A stretch of DNA of 64,000 bases, from positions 101,058-165,057 of the forward strand of contig CAYNOT010000011.1 in NCBI GenBank assembly GCA_964398945.1, written 5' to 3'. Source of the stretch: JBGTGG01 sp964398945. Lineage in GTDB: Bacteria > Bacteroidota > Bacteroidia > Cytophagales > Cyclobacteriaceae. The notes under the pieces were generated by a model. That model had not been told where the DNA came from. It was given only the letters and a program-made list of their open reading frames with translations, and did no database searches. The translations under genes and the position numbers were made by a program. The first letter of the stretch is position 1. Each line of letters opens with the position of its first letter. Shown here one piece after another: positions 52,771 through 60,240 of this stretch.

Positions 52771-54813
52771 TTAATTCCCGTCCCTTTTAAAGTACTTGTC
52801 TTCATCAAACTCCTCCACTTCATCACTTATAGGTTTTGGCATCACACCCACTTCTAAAATCTTGAATTCAGTACGCCTGTTCTTGTCACGGCCGGCAGGA
52901 TTGTCTGTTCCGTCCGGGTTTGTGTTCCGTGCAATTGGCTTTTCTTCACCGTATCCTTTCGCTGTTAATCGATCCGGGGAAATTCCATTCCGGATCAAAT
53001 AATTCACTGTTGATTGCGCCCTGTTTTGGGAAAGTTCGATATTGTAGGCATGCGTTCCTACACTATCCGTGTGTGAACCCATTTCAATTTTGATTTCAGG
53101 ATTATCAATAAGTACTTGCACCAGTTTGTCAAGTTCTTTGGCGGCATCCGGGCGGATATCGTATTTGTCAAAATCAAAATAGATATTGTCGAGCGCAAAT
53201 ATTTTATTGATCTCGATTTTATCCAAAACAAGAATTGTATCCAACGTAATGTTGGTCACCAGATCTTTTAATGTTGTCGGGTCAACCGATCTGCCTTTCG
53301 TTGAATACAATTGGCGCTTTACCAGATAGCCTTCCGTCTCTCCAAGGAGATCATAATCTTCATTTTCATAAACGCGGAACAAAAATTTTCCATCATTGCC
53401 TGTCACATAATCCTGTAGCACTTCGCCACTGGCATCCGATAAAGAAACTTTTGTGTTGGGAAGTATTTCCAATTCCCCTTTTGAATTTGGTGTATACGTG
53501 ACTCCCTGTAGATAATAGTTAATAATTTTAAGGTTCGGATCTTCATTCACAAATGTGTAAATGTCATCATCGCCCATTCCTCCTTCGCGATTGGAAGAGA
53601 AGAATCCGCGGTCGGGACGAAAGAGGAAAATACCAAAATCATCGGCATTTGAATTCATCGGTTGACCAAGGTTCGCAATCGAATTCTTTCCGTTTACGCG
53701 CTTAACCGAGAACAAATCCAGGCCACCAAAGCCAGGGTGACCATCCGATGCAAAATAGAGCTGGCCATCTTCCGCAACATAAGGGAACATTTCATTGCCG
53801 GCTGTATTGATTTCCGGGCCTAAATTTGTTACACGTGAAAAACGGCCTCTTGAGTCCATGCGCGCAGAGTACAAATCTGTTCCGCCATATCCGCCTTCCC
53901 GGTTGGACGCAAAGTAAAGTGTTTTGCCATCCAGGCTGAAAGCAGGTGTTGAATCCCATGTGTAATTTGCCATCTTCACCCGGGCAATATTCGGATCGGC
54001 TTCTTTTATTTGTGTGTTGATGTTGATGGGGATCGGCTCCTGCCATTCACCATTGCGAAAGCGCGCCATGTACAAATCGATATCATAGCCATCTTTTTTG
54101 CGTCCGCTGTTTCCTTTGCCGAAAACCATAATTTTTCCGTCAGGCGAGAAGGCCAGGGTCCCATCATTAACACCCTCTGTATTAATGGCTGATAATGGTT
54201 GAAGGGTTGTGATGTCCACATTCGCACCTCGCGATGCCACTTTATATATGTGGGTGAAGGGTGTTCCGGTGGCTTCGTATATTTTACCGGAACCACGCGA
54301 TGAAGTATAGTACAATTCATTGTTCAAAAAAACGGGGGCGTATTCAATAGCTGGTGTATTAATGAGTTCAAGGTTCCTTACTTTATAATAGCTTGAGCCC
54401 TCACTTAATTTCTTGATGTACATTAACCCCTGTGCTTCGGCACTAGCCCTATCCTTCATTTTTTCTTCACCTGCATTGGCCGAGAGTTCCGTCAAATACT
54501 TGTGGGCTTCATCATACTTTGCGTTTGCCTTGAGCGATTGCGCCAAAAAGAATTTTACAGAGTCCTTATCAATTCCGAATCCTTTGGCTCTTTCATAATA
54601 GGGGGCAGCCTCCTTTATGCGGTTTGAAAGCCTATATGATTCGGCCACGAAATAATTGGCCTTTCCATCGTTTGGGTTTGTCTGCAATATCTTTTCATAT
54701 AAATCTATAGAGGTTTGATATTTTCCGTGCAGGAAAGCTTTATTGGCTTTTTTTTCTATGCCACACGCATATATCAAAAACGGAATGAAAAAAAGCAGTG
54801 CTTTGGACTTCAT
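52771..54813 (-). CDS. OmpA-family lipoprotein, PorE-like architecture
   Basis: A 680-residue protein. The lipobox is LIYAC (Cys about residue 17). TPR-type helices span about 25-130 (NPNDGKANYFVAESYRLSNR). PD40 beta-propeller repeats span about 190-430 (NDGTLAFSPDGKIMVFGKGN, SLDGKTLYFASNREGGYGG, and ASDGHPGFGGLDLF). A carboxypeptidase-regulatory-like domain follows near 440-530, and the C-terminal OmpA domain has NIYFDFDKYDIRPDAAKELD with GSHTDSVGTHAYN. This is the PorE domain order, in which the OmpA part binds peptidoglycan and anchors the type IX secretion system. Several Bacteroidota paralogs share it, so PorE identity is not certain. Confidence 0.8.
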   Translation of the reverse strand: MKSKALLFFIPFLIYACGIEKKANKAFLHGKYQTSIDLYEKILQTNPNDGKANYFVAESYRLSNRIKEAAPYYERAKGFGIDKDSVKFFLAQSLKANAKYDEAHKYLTELSANAGEEKMKDRASAEAQGLMYIKKLSEGSSYYKVRNLELINTPAIEYAPVFLNNELYYTSSRGSGKIYEATGTPFTHIYKVASRGANVDITTLQPLSAINTEGVNDGTLAFSPDGKIMVFGKGNSGRKKDGYDIDLYMARFRNGEWQEPIPININTQIKEADPNIARVKMANYTWDSTPAFSLDGKTLYFASNREGGYGGTDLYSARMDSRGRFSRVTNLGPEINTAGNEMFPYVAEDGQLYFASDGHPGFGGLDLFSVKRVNGKNSIANLGQPMNSNADDFGIFLFRPDRGFFSSNREGGMGDDDIYTFVNEDPNLKIINYYLQGVTYTPNSKGELEILPNTKVSLSDASGEVLQDYVTGNDGKFLFRVYENEDYDLLGETEGYLVKRQLYSTKGRSVDPTTLKDLVTNITLDTILVLDKIEINKIFALDNIYFDFDKYDIRPDAAKELDKLVQVLIDNPEIKIEMGSHTDSVGTHAYNIELSQNRAQSTVNYLIRNGISPDRLTAKGYGEEKPIARNTNPDGTDNPAGRDKNRRTEFKILEVGVMPKPISDEVEEFDEDKYFKRDGN

Positions 54814-54853
54814 AGTAATAATTCGGTTTATAAAACTACAAAATTTATTCTTC

Positions 54854-55357
54854 TTACGAGGCTACCACATCTTTTGGCAAGAACCTTTTGATCCAGGTTT
54901 CCTCCACTGGAACGAGCCAGTCCTTTGCAAGTTCGCCTTTTGTGGCAACAACATTATTAAACGCTAAACTGGATTTGTTTAATATCCCGGAAGCAAATAA
55001 TTCCTTCAGGGTTTTTTGCGGGTATAGTTTTACTGTACCGTTCTCAAAAAAAGCAATCTCGGTCCTATTCAATAGCGAACATCCCAGTTTGGTCTCCAGC
55101 TCCTGAAACAACCGCAACGTTGAGTCAATTGAGCAGCCGCTTGCAGGAGTAAATGATTCATCTGCACAAAGCACAATAAATTGATTGTAACAAATTTTAA
55201 TCGCACTTTTTATAGGTGTTCCATGGGCAGCCCATTGTTCACAAAATATGCTGAGGTTATTTTGGATAAAATCTATTTCATTGGCAGTAAATGCCCGGTT
55301 GGATTGGTATATCCAAATGCGGGCGGTATCGGGCAATGAATCAAAGGGAACAAACAT
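54854..55357 (-). CDS. Conserved protein of unknown function
   Basis: A 167-residue cytoplasmic protein without a signal peptide or membrane segment. It starts MFVPFDSLPDTARIWIYQSN; then ALTxNEIDFIQ-like helix FTANEIDFIQNNLSIFCEQW, and later ASGCSIDSTLRLFQELETKL with a conserved-looking cysteine, and LNRTEIAFF. I do not recognise a named domain. Similar Bacteroidota proteins are sometimes labelled ABC-transporter ATPase, but no Walker motif is present here. It lies 16 bases after the Fe-S protein gene and may be cotranscribed. Confidence 0.6.
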   Translation of the reverse strand: MFVPFDSLPDTARIWIYQSNRAFTANEIDFIQNNLSIFCEQWAAHGTPIKSAIKICYNQFIVLCADESFTPASGCSIDSTLRLFQELETKLGCSLLNRTEIAFFENGTVKLYPQKTLKELFASGILNKSSLAFNNVVATKGELAKDWLVPVEETWIKRFLPKDVVAS

Positions 55358-55373
55358 AAGCGGACAAATAGTA

Positions 55374-56171
55374 TTACTTTAAACCCGTTGCTTCTGCAAT
55401 AAGTTCTGCCAAATCTTTAACCTTCACTTCATTCTCCTTTTCTTTTCCCTTCACTCCATCCGTCATCATCGTCATACAAAAAGGACAGGCCGAGGCAATT
55501 ATCGTTGCCCCGGTGGCCAAGGCTTCTTCCGTTCTTTCTGTGTTGATTTCCTTCTTCCCCTTTTCAGCATCCTTAAACATTTGGGCACCACCCGCACCAC
55601 AACATAGGCCTGTTGTGCGGCACCGCTTCATTTCAACAAGATCAGCATCTAAGGTTTCAAGGACCTTTCTTGGGGCTTCATAAATATTATTGGCCCTTCC
55701 TAAAAAACAGGAGTCGTGATAGGTGATTTTCTTTCCTTTAAAACCGCCTTCATCCGTCATTTTTATTTTTCCTTCATCAATCAATTGTTGGAGAAATACT
55801 GAATGATGGATGACTTCATAATTCCCACCCAGTTCCGGGTATTCATTTTTGATGGTATTAAAACAATGCGGGCAAGCGGTTACGATTTTTTTTACACCAT
55901 AACCATCCAACACCTGAATGTTGCTCATCGCCTGCATTTGAAAAAGAAATTCATTGCCGGCCCTTCGGGCAGGATCGCCCGTGCAGGTTTCTTCGGTCCC
56001 TAAAACCGCAAACTTAATTCCAACGGCATTTAGGATTTTAACAAATGCCACCGTAACACGCTTGTACCGATCGTCAAACGAGCCGGCACAGCCAACCCAA
56101 AAAAGTATTTCGGGTGTTTCCCCCTTTTGTGTTAATTCCGCAAGTGTTGGTACTTTATTTTCTGAAGACAT
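55374..56171 (-). CDS. (Fe-S)-binding protein with CCG domains
   Basis: A 265-residue soluble protein of the HdrB/GlpC/LutA type. Two cysteine-rich (CCG) domains are seen: WVGCAGSFDDR, CTGDPARRAG and ACPHCFNTIKNEYPEL form the first; the second has HDSCFLGRAN, GLCCGAGGAQM and SACPFCMTMM. Such proteins pass electrons between soluble dehydrogenases and quinone or disulfide partners. ATG start. The stop of the membrane Fe-S gene is 4 bases away, so the two form one module; the substrate-oxidising partner is not in the window. Confidence 0.85.
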   Translation of the reverse strand: MSSENKVPTLAELTQKGETPEILFWVGCAGSFDDRYKRVTVAFVKILNAVGIKFAVLGTEETCTGDPARRAGNEFLFQMQAMSNIQVLDGYGVKKIVTACPHCFNTIKNEYPELGGNYEVIHHSVFLQQLIDEGKIKMTDEGGFKGKKITYHDSCFLGRANNIYEAPRKVLETLDADLVEMKRCRTTGLCCGAGGAQMFKDAEKGKKEINTERTEEALATGATIIASACPFCMTMMTDGVKGKEKENEVKVKDLAELIAEATGLK

Positions 56172-56175
56172 CCGT

Positions 56176-57489
56176 TTAACTTTTATCCTTTAACTCATTT
56201 GCCCAGTTGAACCGATCGGATGGAGCAAACTTCCAGGGCGCAAAACTAGTCTCCATATTTTGAAACATTGCATTCCAGGATGCTGGTGCACCAGACTCTT
56301 CCATTGAAACATATCTGCGAAGTTCCAAAATAATTTCGAGTGGGTTGATCAACACAGGGCATGCTTCAACACAGGCATTACAACTTGTACAAGCATTGAT
56401 TTCTTCTTTCGTGATATAATCGCCCAACAATGATTTTCCATCATCAAGACCCTTGCCCCCTTTTGCCAAACCCCTTTCTACATCCTCCATGCGATCGCGC
56501 GTATCCATCATGATTTTTCGCGGGGATAATTTCTTTCCGGTGATATTTGCCGGGCACTCTGCTGTACACCGTCCACATTCTGTGCAGGTATAGGCTGCCA
56601 ATAGACTTGTAGTGCTTAAGTCATTTATATCTTTTGCCCCAAACCTTCCTGGCTCCGCGCTAGCCGGGGCTTCCCCCAATCCAAGCATGGATTTTACTTC
56701 CGCTGTAACTACCGGCATATTGTTCATCTGGCCTTTTGGTCCTGCTTTTGAAAAATAGGTGTTGGGAAAAGCAAGGAAAATATGAAGGTGCTTGGAGTAT
56801 GTAACATAAATAGCAAAACCAAGGATACCGATAATGTGAAACCACCAGGCAGCGCGTTCCACAAAAATTAAAAATCCTGTACTAAAATTTTCAAACAGGG
56901 GGATCAAAAACGAACTGAAAAAAAGTGGGCCCGTTGACGCGTAGTACTCAGGGTTCCGTTGTTGAAGGATTTGATCGGCTGCATTCATTTTCAAAATCGC
57001 AATCATCAGCACGATCTCGGTGATCAAAATCAAATTACCGTCCAACCGGGGCCAGGCAGTCATCTCATAAGCCCAGAACCTTTTCAATTTGATGATATTT
57101 CTTCTTATCAAAAAGATAACGCATGAAATCAACACAGCTACTGCGAGAAACTCAAAGATGTTCATGAGCACATTGTAGAACCCGCCCAAAAAGGGGGCAA
57201 AAACCCGGTGTGTCCCCGCAATGCCATCAATAACAAACTCCAGAACCTCAATATTGATGACCAAAAAACCGATATAGACAAAAAGGTGAAGAATGGCCGG
57301 GATAATCCTTTTAAACATTTTCTTCTGGCCAAATGCAACCAGCATCATACTTTTCATGCCACCAATAGCATAAGGAAGCGGTTTCTTCCCTAATTTAATA
57401 TTGTTGCTAATCTGTAGTATACGTTTTCGAAGGAAGAAGGCGGTTGCCCCCAAGACCATGACAAATAAAACCTGTTGTAAAACGTCCAT
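56176..57489 (-). CDS. Membrane-bound 4Fe-4S dicluster protein
   Basis: A 437-residue inner-membrane protein. About five transmembrane helices occupy residues 1-260 (for example IPAILHLFVYIGFLVINIEV and AAWWFHIIGILGFAIYVTYS; histidines could ligate heme b). The soluble part has two ferredoxin clusters, CTECGRCTAECPANI near residue 300 and CTSCNACVEACPVLINP near 365. With the adjacent CCG protein it resembles an HdrE/HdrD- or DgcB-like quinone-linked redox module. ATG start, the first gene of the pair. Confidence 0.85.
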   Translation of the reverse strand: MDVLQQVLFVMVLGATAFFLRKRILQISNNIKLGKKPLPYAIGGMKSMMLVAFGQKKMFKRIIPAILHLFVYIGFLVINIEVLEFVIDGIAGTHRVFAPFLGGFYNVLMNIFEFLAVAVLISCVIFLIRRNIIKLKRFWAYEMTAWPRLDGNLILITEIVLMIAILKMNAADQILQQRNPEYYASTGPLFFSSFLIPLFENFSTGFLIFVERAAWWFHIIGILGFAIYVTYSKHLHIFLAFPNTYFSKAGPKGQMNNMPVVTAEVKSMLGLGEAPASAEPGRFGAKDINDLSTTSLLAAYTCTECGRCTAECPANITGKKLSPRKIMMDTRDRMEDVERGLAKGGKGLDDGKSLLGDYITKEEINACTSCNACVEACPVLINPLEIILELRRYVSMEESGAPASWNAMFQNMETSFAPWKFAPSDRFNWANELKDKS

Positions 57490-57492
57490 TTT

Positions 57493-57523
57493 TTTGCTTC
57501 GAAAGTAAATTTACATAGTTTTG
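57493..57523 (+). promoter_or_regulatory. Promoter of tRNA-Phe
   Basis: TTTG (57493-57496), a 19-base spacer and TAGTTTTG (57516-57523) match the Bacteroidota consensus exactly. The mature tRNA starts 13 bases after the -7 box, consistent with a short 5' leader. Confidence 0.6.
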
Positions 57524-57536
57524 TGCCTCATTTTTC

Positions 57537-57609
57537 GGTGATGTAGCTCAGTCGGTAGAGCAAAGGACTGAAAATCCTTGTGTCGGCGGTTCGATTCCGT
57601 CCATCACCA
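57537..57609 (+). tRNA. tRNA-Phe (GAA)
   Basis: A 73-base cloverleaf. The acceptor stem GGTGATG (57537-57543) pairs with CATCACC (57602-57608), followed by discriminator A. The D-arm is GCTC / GAGC, the anticodon stem AAGGA / TCCTT, the loop CTGAAAA gives anticodon GAA at 57570-57572, and the T-arm is GGCGG TTCGATT CCGTC with one G-T pair. CCA is not encoded. It stands alone, flanked by its own promoter and terminator. Confidence 0.95.
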
Positions 57610-57613
57610 CATC

Positions 57614-57634
57614 AAAAGTCCCTCCGGGACTTTT
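57614..57634 (+). terminator. Rho-independent terminator of tRNA-Phe
   Basis: AAAAGTCCC (57614-57622), loop TCC, then GGGACTTTT (57626-57634) running into further T residues. It lies 5 bases after the tRNA. Confidence 0.85.
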
Positions 57635-57706
57635 TTGTTTACACCAATGTTAATGGATTTCATCGAAAGATTTCTTTTCGATAGAAAGAAATTTGTTTGA
57701 AGTTCC

Positions 57707-58657
57707 TTATTTGAAATGCTTCAACCTAATTATTTCTTCTGGCTTGAGGTGCCTCCACTTTCCGCGCGGAAGTTCTTTCTTATCGAGGCCGGCAAAAACA
57801 ACGCGGTCCAATTTTACTACTTCATACTCAAGGGCTTCAAAAATACGCCTGATGATACGGTTCCAGCCAACATGGATTTCGATTCCAATGGATTTTTTGT
57901 CTGCGGTTAAAATTGCCAGATCGTCAACCTTTGCAATCCCTTCTTCAAGACGAATGCCTTCCTGTATTTTGGTAAAGTCCAGTTTCGACAACGGTTTATC
58001 AAGCTCTACTTTGTAAATCTTCTTCACATTATAGGAAGGATGGGAAAGCCTTTTTGCCAAGTCACCATCGTTGGTAAACAAGAGGAGGCCGGTAGTATTC
58101 CTATCCAATCTGCCAATTGGGTACAAGCGCTCTTTCACTTGCTTACCGATCAAATCCATCACCGTGTTCCGCTCTTGCGGATCCTTTGTAGTGGTGATAT
58201 ACCCCTTCGGCTTGTTCATGAGAATGTAAACATTCTTCTCCGGTTTAAGTACCCGTTCTTCATAGCGTACTTCATCGCCTGGATGGACTTTGTAACCCAG
58301 TTCGGTAATCGCTTCACCATTCACACGGACCAACCCCATTTTGATCAGTTCGTCAGCTTCCCTTCGCGAGCAAATACCGCTATTTGCAATGTATTTGTTC
58401 AGCCGGATAAGCCCTGATGAAGCTTGCGGTGTCGTTGAAACAGTAGATGGTTTCCGTGTCTTCTTTAAAGGTGCGCCTCCCTTTCTGAAAAAAGCTTTTG
58501 AAGGAACGTCTTTTTGCTTTTCAGAACTTTTCTTTGCTGCGCTCCTCTTTACAGGCTTACCTTTGGGCTTTGACTTATCGATACGCTTACCTCCTTTGGC
58601 GGGGGCTCCGGATTTTGGTTTTCCTCTTCGTGAAGAAGATTCGCTATTCCGGGGCAT
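57707..58657 (-). CDS. RluB-type 23S rRNA pseudouridine synthase
   Basis: A 316-residue enzyme. A basic, low-complexity arm (about residues 1-75, rich in K, S, P, G) precedes an S4 RNA-binding domain (IRLNKYIANSGICSRREADE, about 84-140). The catalytic aspartate is in YPIGRLDRNTTGLLLFTND near residue 190, with HPSYNVKKIYKVELDKPL downstream. It is probably RluB (or RluF/RsuA type), which modifies ribosomal RNA. ATG start, overlapping the scpB stop by 14 bases. Confidence 0.9.
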   Translation of the reverse strand: MPRNSESSSRRGKPKSGAPAKGGKRIDKSKPKGKPVKRSAAKKSSEKQKDVPSKAFFRKGGAPLKKTRKPSTVSTTPQASSGLIRLNKYIANSGICSRREADELIKMGLVRVNGEAITELGYKVHPGDEVRYEERVLKPEKNVYILMNKPKGYITTTKDPQERNTVMDLIGKQVKERLYPIGRLDRNTTGLLLFTNDGDLAKRLSHPSYNVKKIYKVELDKPLSKLDFTKIQEGIRLEEGIAKVDDLAILTADKKSIGIEIHVGWNRIIRRIFEALEYEVVKLDRVVFAGLDKKELPRGKWRHLKPEEIIRLKHFK

Positions 58658-59228
58658 CGGTATCTTTTAAATCTGTATTCTCGCCAATGGTGTTTACTTC
58701 ATGGGCGAAATCTTTTGGTGTTGGGAGTTCTGCCAGGTCATTGATACCAAAATATTCCATAAACTTGGGCGAAGTACCATACAGCATAGGCCGCCCAATT
58801 GTATCTGCTTTTCCCTTGATTTCAATCAATCCTTTGTCCAACAGTTTTTGAACAGCATAGTCGCAATTAACGCCACGGATATTTTCAATCTCTGTCCTGG
58901 AAATTGCTTGTTTGTAGGCAATAATCGAAAGGGTTTCCATAGCAGATGTTGACAACCTTTTCTTCGATTGTTGCTTCAACAAAATACTAATACTGGCTTG
59001 GTATGCCGGCTTTGTAAGAAATTGATAACCACCCGCTGCTTTGCTCAAAGAAAACGAAAAATCATCGTGCTTATACTTTTCGTCAATCTTTTGGATTGCC
59101 CCCATCACATCCTCCTCGGGCACGTCTGCACCAAACATTTCTGAAAGGCAGGAAATAATTTCCGCAATCTTGATGGGATAGGGTGAACAAAAAATTAAAG
59201 CTTCGATATGGTTCTGTAGGAAATCCAT
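58644..59228 (-). CDS. scpB: SMC-Scp complex subunit ScpB
   Basis: A 194-residue winged-helix protein that partners ScpA and SMC in chromosome condensation and segregation. Signatures: QNHIEALIFCSPYPIKIAEI at the start, LSTSAMETLSIIAYKQAISR near residue 92, and IENIRGVNCDYAVQKLLDKG followed by the GRPMLYGTSPKFMEYFG tail. ATG start; its ATG overlaps the stop of the DksA-like gene by one base (TAATG). Confidence 0.93.
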   Translation of the reverse strand: MDFLQNHIEALIFCSPYPIKIAEIISCLSEMFGADVPEEDVMGAIQKIDEKYKHDDFSFSLSKAAGGYQFLTKPAYQASISILLKQQSKKRLSTSAMETLSIIAYKQAISRTEIENIRGVNCDYAVQKLLDKGLIEIKGKADTIGRPMLYGTSPKFMEYFGINDLAELPTPKDFAHEVNTIGENTDLKDTDAPE

Positions 59229-60115
59229 TAGTCTTTTTGCATTAACTTACCTTCGATTGATTGCGTAGTGTGGGGAACTGCAATTAACCTTTCCTTTGGA
59301 ATTAATTTCCCGGTAACGGAGCAAATCCCATACGTCCCGTTCTTGATTCTGACCAAGGCATTCTCAAGGTTCGCGATGTATTTTTGCTGACGGGCGGCCA
59401 ACTGGCTCAAGTTTTCTTTTTCAGCGGTTTCAGCTCCGTCTTCCAATACTTTTGTATTCCCACCTGAAGTAGCGTCTGTACCGGAATCATTGTTCCTGTT
59501 CAACGTCTCTTTCAGGATTTTATATTCCCCTTTTGCTTTCTCCAGTTTTTGGTTGATCAGCTCCTCAAATTCTTTTAATTCAGAATCTGAATACCGCGTC
59601 TTATCATCCGGTGTAGATGAAGGGTTTGCTGGTTTATGTGCAATAGGCCGTTGTGTTGGCACATTGAACACCGTTAATTCTGGTGGCGCAGGTTTTGGTG
59701 CCGGTGTTGATGGTGTAAGGGTTTTCGTATCCTTTAATTCTCCTGTTGCCTTCTTCAATGCTTTCTTTTTTAGGGGTTTTTCCTTTTTTACAACCGGTTG
59801 CTCAACAACTACAGTTTTAGCTTCTTTCTGTTTTGTGGCTTTTTTAGGTGTAGCTTTTTCCTTCGGGGTTGCCATTTTCTTCTTCGGAGCGGCCTTTTTC
59901 ACAACTTTCGTTGCTTTTTTAGGCGCAGCTTTTTTAACAACCCTTTTCTTGGCCGGTTTCGCTACCTTCTTTTGAGCTGTCGTTTTCTTTACGGCTTTTT
60001 TGGCCTTTTTGGGGGCAGCTTTCTTTGCTGGCTTTGCAGCCTTTTTCTTACTTACAGGCTTAGCCTTTTTTGTGTTCTTCTTTGCTGCTTTTGCGGGCGC
60101 TTTCTTTTTTGCCAT
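59228..60115 (-). CDS. DksA/TraR-like protein with a lysine-rich histone-H1-like arm
   Basis: A 295-residue protein. Residues 1 to about 125 are a highly basic low-complexity arm made of AKKAPKK-, KKAKKAVKK- and KPAKKRVVKK-type units, then a proline-rich linker. A DksA/TraR-like domain starts near residue 168 (SDSELKEFEELINQKLEKAK) with the tip LEDGAETAEKENLSQLAARQ. Near the C terminus lies GTYGICSVTGKLIPKERLIA. Only one of the usual four zinc cysteines remains, as is common in Bacteroidota DksA-like proteins. I chose ATG 60115 at the start of the basic arm. It is cotranscribed with scpB and the pseudouridine synthase. Confidence 0.8.
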   Translation of the reverse strand: MAKKKAPAKAAKKNTKKAKPVSKKKAAKPAKKAAPKKAKKAVKKTTAQKKVAKPAKKRVVKKAAPKKATKVVKKAAPKKKMATPKEKATPKKATKQKEAKTVVVEQPVVKKEKPLKKKALKKATGELKDTKTLTPSTPAPKPAPPELTVFNVPTQRPIAHKPANPSSTPDDKTRYSDSELKEFEELINQKLEKAKGEYKILKETLNRNNDSGTDATSGGNTKVLEDGAETAEKENLSQLAARQQKYIANLENALVRIKNGTYGICSVTGKLIPKERLIAVPHTTQSIEGKLMQKD

Positions 60116-60240
60116 AATTCCTACCGGGGTTTTTAACAGGCGCAAAATTAAGGTTCCCATCTTAAAACAAAAAATGTTATCGTGCCTATAATTACACTCA
60201 AAAAAATAAAGGGTTCCTGACCGCTGGATTGGGTCATTTA

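Noticed and set aside
59490..60191. Phenylalanine-rich plus-strand frames opposite the lysine-rich arm
   Set aside because: AAG/AAA codons read in antisense give phenylalanine and leucine runs; no real gene.
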